A stretch of 13,237 bases of DNA from positions 1 to 13,237 of the forward strand of contig CAYPUG010000073.1 in the NCBI GenBank assembly GCA_964413905.1, in the 5' to 3' direction. This DNA is from CAYPUG01 sp964413905 (GTDB taxonomy: Bacteria > Chloroflexota > Anaerolineae > JAADDB01). Made by a program: the position numbers and the translations under genes. This document shows, piece by piece, positions 7,739 through 13,237 of this stretch (its first letter is position 1; the number at the start of each line of letters is the position of its first letter). The notes beneath the pieces were generated by a model. It ran no database searches. It was given only the letters and a program-made list of their open reading frames with translations, and was not told the DNA's origin.

Positions 7739-8614
7739 TCACTCTGTCCATCCGTTGGCCCGTTCCCACCCCTCTTCGGCCACGCGGAGGACAAAATCCA
7801 CGATTTTACCGGGGATATCTACTCCGGTGGGGCCACCGCTGTTTTTGAATTCCATTGTGTAGTTCACTTCGTTGACCAGGTAACCGCGGTGGGGGTCTTC
7901 TAGTACATCAATAGCAACGACTCCGCCACCTACGGCCCGGGCCGCGGCGACACAAATTTCGTTCAGTTCAGGGGTAATTTCGCATTTTTCCGCGCGGCCA
8001 CCGCGGGCTGTGTTGGTAATCCAATGCTCAGAGGTACGGTAAATGGCAGCGATGGTTTCGTTCCCCACGACAAACGCGCGAATATCCCGACCGGGTTTTT
8101 CAATATATTCTTGAATGTAGAAGATGGAGTGGTGGTAGGAGCCTAGGATTTTCTTGTGCTCCAAGATGGCTTCCGCGGCTTCTCGGTCCTTGACCTTGCT
8201 GAGAAGGCGTCCCCAAGAGCCAATAGCGGGTTTGAGAACCACCGGATATCCCATCTCTTCGATGGCTTCCAGGGCGCTTTCCGGGGTGAAGGCAATTTTT
8301 ACCCGCGGCGTAGGTACGTTGTGACGGATGAGCGCGCTGCTGGTCAGGAGTTTATTCCCACACACTTCGGCGACGTGAGCGGTGTTGACCGTGGGCACGC
8401 CCCAATCGTTGAGAATGTGTAGCGCGTACAAGGCACGGCTGTGGTTAATACACCGTTCCAGTATCACATCGAAGCGATCAAAACCGTTTGTATGCAGATC
8501 AAAAATAACTTTCCGGTCGTCAATAAGTTCAAAATCCACATTGCGCCTTCTCAGAGCTTCAAAAATCATCTTCTCGTCTTTGCGGATCAGTGAATGAAGA
8601 ATACCGACGCGCAT
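7739..8614 (-). CDS. lysX: Alpha-aminoadipate--LysW ligase (ATP-grasp)
   Basis: LysX joins the amino group of alpha-aminoadipate to the C-terminal glutamate of LysW using ATP. The protein has 291 residues, a normal length for LysX/RimK-type ATP-grasp ligases. Visible parts are MRVGILHSLIRKDEKMI, the ATP-binding VVLKPAIGSWGRLLSKV, the flexible IFYIQEYIEKPGRDIRAFVVG segment, and the metal-binding region GGVVAIDVLEDPHRGYLVNEVNYTMEFKNSGGPTGVDIP. The TMEFKNS stretch fits LysX. I chose the ATG at 8614 because AAAAGGAGGA lies just upstream; the frame stays open to 8779 but that part covers the lysW-lysX hairpin and the end of lysW. Whether it also accepts glutamate, giving arginine, cannot be told. 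Confidence 0.93.
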   Translation of the reverse strand: MRVGILHSLIRKDEKMIFEALRRRNVDFELIDDRKVIFDLHTNGFDRFDVILERCINHSRALYALHILNDWGVPTVNTAHVAEVCGNKLLTSSALIRHNVPTPRVKIAFTPESALEAIEEMGYPVVLKPAIGSWGRLLSKVKDREAAEAILEHKKILGSYHHSIFYIQEYIEKPGRDIRAFVVGNETIAAIYRTSEHWITNTARGGRAEKCEITPELNEICVAAARAVGGGVVAIDVLEDPHRGYLVNEVNYTMEFKNSGGPTGVDIPGKIVDFVLRVAEEGWERANGWTE

Positions 8615-8646
8615 GATGTGTCCTCCTTTTGCCCATGGACATGGAA

Positions 8647-8680
8647 AGCGGGCGGCGATGCGAGCAGATCGCCGCCCGCT
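8647..8680 (-). promoter_or_regulatory. Strong intercistronic hairpin between lysW and lysX
   Basis: A perfect 13-bp GC-rich stem (8647-8659 with 8668-8680) with an 8-nt loop begins five bases after the lysW stop codon. On the minus strand only three T follow it, so it is a poor terminator. It could protect the 3' end of a processed lysW transcript or partly attenuate transcription, raising the amount of carrier relative to the enzymes. The stem is seen; the role is inferred. Confidence 0.6.
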
Positions 8681-8685
8681 AGGTA

Positions 8686-8859
8686 CTACTCGCCCCAATC
8701 TTCCTCCACCTCGGGGGCCAATTCCAGACGTGGGGGATCCAGACTCACCACTTCTAATTCCACCCCACATTCGGGGCATACGACCAGTTCTGCCTCTACC
8801 ACGTCATTTAAGGTGAATTCTGCGCCGCATTCGGGACATTCAAACGTAATGCTGTTCAT
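8686..8859 (-). CDS. lysW: Amino-group carrier protein LysW
   Basis: The gene is short (57 residues) and easily missed. The protein starts MNSITFECPECGAEF, has a second CPEC knuckle (CPECGVELEVV), and ends in a strongly acidic tail, PEVEEDWGE. Two CPEC pairs form a zinc ribbon, and the C-terminal EDWGE is the signature of LysW: the last glutamate carries the substrate as an isopeptide while the acidic body docks the enzymes. AGGAGGA (8864-8870) lies five bases before the ATG, a strong ribosome binding site, as expected for a carrier needed in excess. It is the first structural gene of the operon and is followed by a strong hairpin and then lysX. The identification is nearly certain. Confidence 0.96.
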   Translation of the reverse strand: MNSITFECPECGAEFTLNDVVEAELVVCPECGVELEVVSLDPPRLELAPEVEEDWGE

Positions 8860-8920
8860 GGGTTCCTCCTACAATGGAATTTTGATGGGCTACTTACAGT
8901 GTCCACGAGACTTCGTAAAT

Positions 8921-8952
8921 ATAAAAAGCCCGACAGGTGAGTTCCTGTCGGG
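8921..8952 (-). terminator. Leader terminator T2 (attenuator of module 2)
   Basis: On the minus strand CCCGACAGG-AACTCA-CCTGTCGGG forms a perfect 9-bp stem (8944-8952 with 8929-8937), followed by C and then TTTTTATATTT. It is a textbook Rho-independent terminator about 60 nt before the lysW start codon, so transcripts must pass it to reach the operon. Confidence 0.85.
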
Positions 8953-9003
8953 GCCACATCCTGAAAGTGCGCTTGCCCTACGCGCATCAGGGATCGGGCC
9001 CCG
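8949..9003 (-). promoter_or_regulatory. Candidate antiterminator pairing, module 2
   Basis: CGGGGCC (8997-9003), within codons 23-25 of leader peptide 2, is the exact complement of GGCCCCG (8949-8955), which contains the first four bases of the T2 stem. Pairing of the two would block T2. The sequestering alternative is GCGCAT (9018-9023, codons 16-18) with ATGCGC (8982-8987, overlapping the stop codon), which encloses the antiterminator strand. A ribosome finishing at the stop codon would cover the strand at 8997-9003. Confidence 0.55.
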
Positions 9004-9070
9004 GCTTCGGTTTCTTCATGCGCTTGAAGTGAACGTTGGTGATGCGGACAAGATGTCGGTTATTGCACAT
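8987..9070 (-). CDS. Lys/Arg-rich leader peptide 2 (27 residues)
   Basis: This short ORF begins MCNNRHLVRITN and continues HFKRMKKPKPGPDP. Lys is at positions 16, 19, 20 and 22 and Arg at 5, 9 and 17. AAAGGAA lies about seven bases before the ATG, a sound ribosome binding site. The ORF sits between terminators T1 and T2, and the Lys codons (AAG, AAG, AAA, AAG) lie just before the proposed antiterminator strand. Ribosome stalling at these codons when charged tRNA-Lys is low would let the antiterminator form; finishing translation would let T2 form. The peptide itself probably has no function. It is too short for any homology argument, so the call rests on position, codons and RNA pairing. Confidence 0.7.
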   Translation of the reverse strand: MCNNRHLVRITNVHFKRMKKPKPGPDP

Positions 9071-9095
9071 CTGCGTATTCCTTTGCACCTTACCG

Positions 9096-9137
9096 GAATA
9101 AAAAACCGCCGGTACCCTGGTCGGATACCGGCGGTTT
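9096..9137 (-). terminator. Leader terminator T1 (attenuator of module 1)
   Basis: On the minus strand AAACCGCCGGTA (9126-9137) pairs with TACCGGCGGTTT (9103-9114), a perfect 12-bp stem with an 11-nt loop that runs directly into a T-run, giving six consecutive T and then ATT. It is a strong Rho-independent terminator about 240 nt upstream of lysW and about 130 nt after the predicted transcription start. Confidence 0.87.
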
Positions 9138-9177
9138 GTCCTCTATGAGGTCCAAGCGTGCAGCAACGGCACCCGAC
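9120..9177 (-). promoter_or_regulatory. Candidate antiterminator pairing, module 1
   Basis: GTCGGGTGCCG (9167-9177), which starts immediately after the stop codon of leader peptide 1, can form 11 consecutive base pairs (two of them G-U) with CGGTATCCGAC (9120-9130). The latter includes five bases of the T1 5' arm plus part of its loop, so the two helices exclude each other. A ribosome paused at the stop codon would cover the 9167-9177 strand and permit T1. Confidence 0.65.
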
Positions 9178-9214
9178 TCAGGGGTGTGCCTTGTTCTCCT
9201 TGCTGCGCTTGGAC
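9150..9214 (-). promoter_or_regulatory. Sequestering (protector) helix over the Lys codons, module 1
   Basis: GTCCAAGCG and CAGCAA within codons 9-14 of leader peptide 1 (9200-9214) pair with TTGCTG and CGCTTGGAC at 9150-9166, giving 6 + 9 bp with a 2-nt bulge. An inner stem of GGCA/TGCC and CCC/GGG (9168-9190) would also hide the antiterminator strand. A ribosome stalled on the Lys codons would open this helix, as expected for the 1:2 structure of an attenuator. Confidence 0.6.
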
Positions 9215-9240
9215 TTCTTGGTGGTCGTTCTTACGAACAT
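9178..9240 (-). CDS. Lysine-rich leader peptide 1 (20 residues)
   Basis: The ORF reads MFVRTTT, then KKSKRSKENK, then AHP and stop. Five of ten consecutive codons (8-17) are Lys, all AAG, and Arg is at 4 and 12. The ATG lies about 27 nt after the predicted transcription start at 9267; the ribosome binding site is modest (GAGGCG, ten bases upstream). The Lys run forms one strand of a long helix with downstream RNA, and the stop codon directly abuts the proposed antiterminator strand of T1. The arrangement matches leader peptides of amino-acid operons such as his, thr and trp. The call rests on this arrangement, since no protein homology is possible for 20 residues. Confidence 0.75.
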   Translation of the reverse strand: MFVRTTTKKSKRSKENKAHP

Positions 9241-9273
9241 ATCTGTTGGACGCCTCGGGTGTGATATGCCTTG

Positions 9274-9301
9274 AGTATATTTCAAGTGGTGATGTTGTCA
9301 A
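9274..9301 (-). promoter_or_regulatory. Sigma-70-like promoter of the lysWXZJK operon
   Basis: On the minus strand TTGACA (9296-9301, perfect -35 consensus) is followed after 16 bp by TATACT (9274-9279, one base from the -10 consensus). Transcription would start near 9267, giving a leader of about 408 nt to the lysW ATG. The -35 box overlaps the TGA stop of the preceding hydrolase gene (9298-9300). Confidence 0.75.
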
Positions 9302-10377
9302 ATTTGTGAGCCTGTCGGTGAGCGCAAATGGTGTATCCAATTCCACCAACGGGCATCGCCGTGTTTTTTGCGCCAATACCAGTATTCACTTCCCCAAAGA
9401 AGTACGGCCGGGTATCCCAGTCGGGCCAAACGGCTGACCAAGGCTCCGGTTCGTTCGGGCGATGCACTGGGCGGGTTGTCAAGGTGGGGAGCAACCAAAT
9501 ACCCCCATTCCCAAGGTTCGGCTTGGGCTTCTGTAATCCACGGTTCGATGCCCGCGGCTTGCAGGCGTTTGCGCCAGGTATGCAGTTTGCGCCAGAAAGG
9601 GGGAAGGGGTTCCAGGTAACGAGAGGGACCGATGGGCACGCGAGTGTACACGTTGATCCCTACCGCGTCCGCCAAAGCCATGCTTTGGCTTAGCGCTTCC
9701 TCGTCATCGTGTCCCCAGGGCAGTATATTGATGGCGTTGGTGAGCATTATGCGTTGGCTCTCACGCATGATGGCCCGGACTTGTTCGACTTCTCGACGGA
9801 CAAAGGCGGGGCTTAAGTAGCGTCCTCCGGCCACTTCCACGGGATTGAACGGTTCGTTTTCGACTTGGATGTACCGGACGATCTCCACGTCGCGGATGTG
9901 ATGGATCACCGCGTCCACATAACGGAGGGCTCGCTCCGCCAGTTCTGGGTGAGCGTCTAATGGGCGGTCGGTGCGGGTGGTGGGATAGCGGGCTTCAACC
10001 CAAAGGGGGAAGTGGAATTCCGGCCAGCGGGGGGATTTCATGCCTACGGCTAGGATGACCGGGATTCGGGCACGGAGGCTTTCGTTGAGCAGGAAGTCTA
10101 GCGTGGAGAAATCGAACGTCCCGGGTGACGGTTCAATCTCTTTCCAGTATGCGCACACGCGGATGATGTCCCATTCCAAGGAAAGGACCGCACGAAGGGT
10201 TTCCCGCATATCAAGTCCCAAGTAGCGGCATTGGAGCTGGCTAAATGTTGTACCCAACACCGAAGGTCGTTGACGGTCGGTTACGGGCAGAACCGGCCGA
10301 AGCCACCAGGCTACGCTGCCCGCGAGGCCCAGACCGATGAGTTTCAGAACGTCACGTCGGGACCATGTGCGGTTCAT
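9298..10377 (-). CDS. Tat-exported clan GH-A glycoside hydrolase-like protein
   Basis: I chose the ATG at 10377 (359 residues). It gives a clean twin-arginine signal, NRTWSRRDVLKLIGLGLAGSVAWWL, so the folded protein is probably exported or membrane-anchored. The frame is open to an ATG at 10449, but that stretch lies in the ileS terminator. The rest looks like a (beta/alpha)8 barrel: RVCAYWKEIEPSPGTFDFSTLD is typical of clan GH-A, E175 in QVENEPFNP is the likely acid/base, and E283 in WITEAQAEPW the likely nucleophile. Which family (GH5, GH39, GH42 or an unassigned one) and which sugar are not clear. No good ribosome binding site is seen. It shares strand with ileS and lysW, but its function seems unrelated to either. 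Confidence 0.8.
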   Translation of the reverse strand: MNRTWSRRDVLKLIGLGLAGSVAWWLRPVLPVTDRQRPSVLGTTFSQLQCRYLGLDMRETLRAVLSLEWDIIRVCAYWKEIEPSPGTFDFSTLDFLLNESLRARIPVILAVGMKSPRWPEFHFPLWVEARYPTTRTDRPLDAHPELAERALRYVDAVIHHIRDVEIVRYIQVENEPFNPVEVAGGRYLSPAFVRREVEQVRAIMRESQRIMLTNAINILPWGHDDEEALSQSMALADAVGINVYTRVPIGPSRYLEPLPPFWRKLHTWRKRLQAAGIEPWITEAQAEPWEWGYLVAPHLDNPPSASPERTGALVSRLARLGYPAVLLWGSEYWYWRKKHGDARWWNWIHHLRSPTGSQI

Positions 10378-10422
10378 GGGAGATGATGTCCATCGGCTGC
10401 GGGGATTCCACGCGTACAAGTG

Positions 10423-10475
10423 AAAAAGAGGCGAGGGATGTTTCCCCAATGATGTAAGCCGCCATCCCTCGCCTC
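10423..10475 (-). terminator. Rho-independent terminator of ileS
   Basis: On the minus strand GAGGCGAGGGATG (10463-10475) pairs with CATCCCTCGCCTC (10428-10440), a perfect 13-bp stem with a 22-nt loop, followed directly by TTTTT (10423-10427). It begins eight bases past the ileS stop codon. Confidence 0.88.
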
Positions 10476-10482
10476 GTTACAT

Positions 10483-13237
10483 TCAGTTTTGAGAGGCTTT
10501 TTCCAGCCCAATGACGACCTCTTCGCCGTCCAACTTAAAGGTATCTCGCTCGACGTTCTCGGGCACACCTTCCACCACCTCCAGGGTGAGGGTCTCCTGC
10601 TTGACGTAATCACCCCAGCGGTCCAGCACCTTGCGCAAGTTTTCCCCGCCCTGGACGTACAGGCGGATGCGGTCGGTGACCTGGAGGTCGGCTTGCTTGC
10701 GCAAGTTCTGCACCCGGCGGACAAATTCCCGGGCCATGCCCTCCACCTTCAGGTCCTCGTCCAGTTGGGTTGTCACCGCGACCATGTAGCCCGCGCTCTC
10801 CGCGACCGCGTAGCCTTCTTTGGGCGTGATGCGCACTTCCACCTCGTCAGGCTGGATCTCCAGGGTTTGCCCTTCGACTTCGACGGGGACGTTCTCCCCG
10901 GCCCGGAACTTGCGAGCCAGTTCCACTTGGTCCATCTTGCCCAGGGCTTCGCGGATTTTCGGGTACAGGGCCTTGTACTTCTGGCCCAGTTGTTTGGGCA
11001 ACGCGAAGACGGTAACTTCGGCCAGTTCTTCCACTTTGTCCGCAATAGCCCATTCCTTGACGTTCAGTTCGTCCAAAACCTGGTCAATGATCCGTTCCAG
11101 GCGGCTGCGCTCTTCGGGCTCGCGCAGGCGGATGACGACGCGGCGCAAGGGCTGGCGGACTTTCAGGCCCGCGCTTTGCCGGGCCGCGTGACCCGCACGC
11201 ACGACTCGCTGGGCGAGAAGTACGTCCGCGCGCAGGTCCTCATCAATGAGTGCGGCTTCGGACGCGGGCCAGTCCGCCAGGTGGACGCTTTCTGGGGCGT
11301 CCGCGTCCACAGATCGCACCAGGTTCTGCCATATGGCCTCGGTGGTGAAGGGGATGTACGGGGCCAGGAGTTTGGTTAGGGTGACCAGGACCTCGTACAG
11401 GGTAGCGAACGCGGCCGGTTCTTCATCCCAGAAGCGGCGGCGGCTACGGCGCAGGTACCAGTTGCTCAGGTTGTCCACGAAGGCCTCGATGGCCCGACCG
11501 GTGTTGGTGACGTCGTACTTGTCCAGGCCCTCGGTGACGTCCCGCACCAGCGCGTGCAGTTCGGCCAGGATCCAGCGGTCCAGGGGATGGTTGCTGCGCG
11601 CGAGGTTGGACGCCGCGGATCCCCGGGCCAGGGCCAGTAGGTCCTCGGAAGGCGTCCACGCTGCGGCGTTGGCATAGGTGACGAAGAACGCGTAGGAGTT
11701 CCATAAGGTGTTGAGGAACTTGCGCACGACTTCGCCCACCAGGTTGACGGAGAAGCGCCGCGCGTTGCCGGGTGGGGTCGCTGTGTACATGTACCAGCGG
11801 GTTGCGTCCGCACCGTGGACATTGAGTACGTCCCAGGGGTCTACGATGTTCCCCTTCGATTTGCTCATCTTCTCGCCCTTCTCGTCCAGAATCAGGCCCA
11901 GGCAAATAACATTGAGAAAAGAGGGTTGGTCAAAGAGGAGGGTGCTCTCCACATGCAGGGAGTAGAACCACCCACGGGTCTGGTCCACGGCCTCGGAAAT
12001 GAAGTCCGCGGGGAATTGCTCTTTGAACATATCCTGGTTCTCGAAGGGATAGTGCCACTGGGCCACGGGCATAGCCCCCGAGTCAAACCAGACATCAATG
12101 AGGTCCTTGACCCGGCGCATGGTGCCGCCACACTTGGGGCAGGTGTACGTGACTTCGTCTACGTAGGGACGGTGCAAGTCCAGATTGCTCAGATCCTTTC
12201 CTGCTTTTTCACTCAATTCCGCGACAGAGCCGATGCATTCTCGATGTCCGCATTCGGGGTTATCGCACTCCCAGATGGGGAGGGGCGTGCCCCAGTATCG
12301 CTCACGGCTCAAGGCCCAGTCAATGGCGCCTTCCAACCATTTGCCAAAGCGGCCGTGCTTGATGTGCTCGGGCACCCAGTAAATCTTCTCGTTGTTGGCC
12401 AGGAGCCGGTCCCGGTACTCGCTCACTCGGATGTACCAGGCTTCCCGCGCGTAGTAGAGCAAGGGCGTGCCGCAGCGCCAGCAGTGGGGATAGTTGTGGC
12501 GGTAGGTCTCGGCTTTGTAGAGCAGCCCTCGCTGGCGCAAGTCTTCGATGATGAGCGGGTCCGCGTCTTTGACCCACATGCCCTTCCACGGCTCGACTGC
12601 GTCGATGAAGGTGCCGTCGGGCGCGACGGTGAGGAAGATGGGCAGTCCGTACCGGCGTCCCACATCTAGATCCTCCGCGCCGAACGCGGGGGCCATGTGG
12701 ACGATGCCGGTGCCGTCTTCCAGGGTGACGAAATCCGCGGTGACCACGTAGGCGTAGTCCTTGTCGCTGGTCATAAAGGTGAAAAGGGGCTCATAGTGAA
12801 TACCCGCCAGGTCCTTGCCCTTGTGCTCGGCAATGACGGTGTAGGGACCATCGAGGACGTGCAGTCGGGCTTTGGCCAGGATCAGGCGTTCGCCGTTGTG
12901 TTCCACGGTGACGTAGTCGTAATCCGGGTGGACGGCCAGGGCCACGTTCCCGGGCAGGGTCCAGGGGGTGGTGGTCCAGACGAGGAAATAGGTGTTGTCC
13001 TCCCCGCGGACTTTCATCTTGACGTACACGGAGGGATCGTCCACTTCCTTGAACGCGCCCGGATAGTGCTGCTCGTGGGAGGAGAGGGGGGTGCCGCAGC
13101 GCGGGCAGTAGGGCACAACTTTGTAGTCCTTGTAGAGGAGCCCTTTGTCCCAGTACTGGCGTAAAATCCACCAGATGGACTCGATGTACTCGTTATGGTA
13201 AGTGACGTACGCGTTGTCCATGTCGATCCAGAAGCCG
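10483..13237 (-). CDS. ileS: Isoleucyl-tRNA synthetase (N-terminus cut by window edge)
   Basis: The frame continues past the window edge (GFWID precedes the Met codon at 13219-13221), so the N-terminal part with the HIGH motif is missing. About 917 residues are present. The editing domain region, including LVWTTTPWTLPGNVALAVHP and TADFVTLEDGTGIVHMAPAFG, comes first. GYWR-type zinc knuckles follow (CWRCGTPLLYY, ECDNPECGHREC, CPKCGG), then DVWFDSG and the KMSKS motif (11857-11871, GEKMSKSKGNIVDPW). The C-terminal part has the anticodon-binding helices and an extended region (NVKEWAIADKVEELAEVTVFALPKQL onward) like the long archaeal/eukaryal-type enzyme (IleS2), without the C-terminal zinc finger of standard bacterial IleS. 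In known cases the IleS2 type is often mupirocin-tolerant. A strong terminator follows the stop codon. Confidence 0.95.
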   Translation of the reverse strand, partial: GFWIDMDNAYVTYHNEYIESIWWILRQYWDKGLLYKDYKVVPYCPRCGTPLSSHEQHYPGAFKEVDDPSVYVKMKVRGEDNTYFLVWTTTPWTLPGNVALAVHPDYDYVTVEHNGERLILAKARLHVLDGPYTVIAEHKGKDLAGIHYEPLFTFMTSDKDYAYVVTADFVTLEDGTGIVHMAPAFGAEDLDVGRRYGLPIFLTVAPDGTFIDAVEPWKGMWVKDADPLIIEDLRQRGLLYKAETYRHNYPHCWRCGTPLLYYAREAWYIRVSEYRDRLLANNEKIYWVPEHIKHGRFGKWLEGAIDWALSRERYWGTPLPIWECDNPECGHRECIGSVAELSEKAGKDLSNLDLHRPYVDEVTYTCPKCGGTMRRVKDLIDVWFDSGAMPVAQWHYPFENQDMFKEQFPADFISEAVDQTRGWFYSLHVESTLLFDQPSFLNVICLGLILDEKGEKMSKSKGNIVDPWDVLNVHGADATRWYMYTATPPGNARRFSVNLVGEVVRKFLNTLWNSYAFFVTYANAAAWTPSEDLLALARGSAASNLARSNHPLDRWILAELHALVRDVTEGLDKYDVTNTGRAIEAFVDNLSNWYLRRSRRRFWDEEPAAFATLYEVLVTLTKLLAPYIPFTTEAIWQNLVRSVDADAPESVHLADWPASEAALIDEDLRADVLLAQRVVRAGHAARQSAGLKVRQPLRRVVIRLREPEERSRLERIIDQVLDELNVKEWAIADKVEELAEVTVFALPKQLGQKYKALYPKIREALGKMDQVELARKFRAGENVPVEVEGQTLEIQPDEVEVRITPKEGYAVAESAGYMVAVTTQLDEDLKVEGMAREFVRRVQNLRKQADLQVTDRIRLYVQGGENLRKVLDRWGDYVKQETLTLEVVEGVPENVERDTFKLDGEEVVIGLEKASQN

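Noticed and set aside
8615..8779. N-terminal extension of the lysX frame up to an ATG at 8779.
   Set aside because: The extension covers the end of lysW and the 13-bp hairpin, has low-complexity composition unlike LysX, and a strong AGGAGGA site lies right before the ATG at 8614.
8860..9267. Lysine riboswitch (L-box) or T-box in the lysW leader.
   Set aside because: I see no conserved L-box or T-box sequence or multi-helix junction. The short Lys-rich ORFs with competing stems explain the leader better. A covariance-model search (Rfam Lysine and T-box) would settle this; a strong hit would overturn the rejection.
10378..10449. N-terminal extension of the hydrolase frame up to 10449.
   Set aside because: The added residues are encoded by the ileS terminator stem, and the twin-arginine signal starts naturally at 10377.
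10489..12669. Long plus-strand frames opposite ileS (such as 10489-11379 and 11815-12669).
   Set aside because: They lie opposite a conserved synthetase with clear motifs, show no recognisable domains, and are expected by-products of codon use in GC-rich DNA.

Overview
The window looks like chromosomal DNA of moderately high GC (roughly 55-60 %) from a bacterium, and a member of the Chloroflexota is my best guess. The basis is the combination of a LysW-type amino-acid operon, a many-membrane-span ComP/NarL-like sensor kinase with a GAF domain, an archaeal/eukaryal-like isoleucyl-tRNA synthetase and REP-like intergenic hairpins. The phylum is an inference and Deinococcota or other thermophile-related lineages are not excluded.

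Left part (1-4227): the tail of an FtsX/MacB-type ABC permease, a stand-alone CheY-like receiver, and a large sensor histidine kinase all run rightwards. A NarL/LuxR-type response regulator runs leftwards and converges on the kinase; the two are probably partners. A 373-nt gene-free stretch (4228-4600) holds a 12-bp inverted repeat, two copies of a 27-nt REP-like element and a run of five imperfect heptamers.

Middle part (4601-9301, minus strand): a compact lysine (possibly also arginine) biosynthesis operon that uses the carrier protein LysW, in the order lysW-lysX-lysZ-lysJ-lysK. lysW encodes only 57 residues, ending in EDWGE. LysX joins the substrate (alpha-aminoadipate) to the LysW C-terminus, LysZ phosphorylates it, LysJ transaminates the semialdehyde and LysK releases lysine. 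The reductase LysY is absent from the window.

The main discovery lies upstream of lysW. A good sigma-70-like promoter (TTGACA, 16 bp, TATACT) starts a leader of about 400 nt. The leader contains two successive modules, each made of a short ORF full of Lys codons (5 of 20 and 4 of 27 residues, plus some Arg) followed by a Rho-independent terminator. Each module also contains a helix that can compete with the terminator and an upstream helix that can sequester the competing strand. This is the layout of ribosome-mediated transcription attenuation, here duplicated in tandem ahead of a LysW operon.

Right part (9298-13237, minus strand): a Tat-exported clan GH-A glycoside hydrolase-like protein sits downstream of ileS, which is cut by the window edge and ends in a strong intrinsic terminator.
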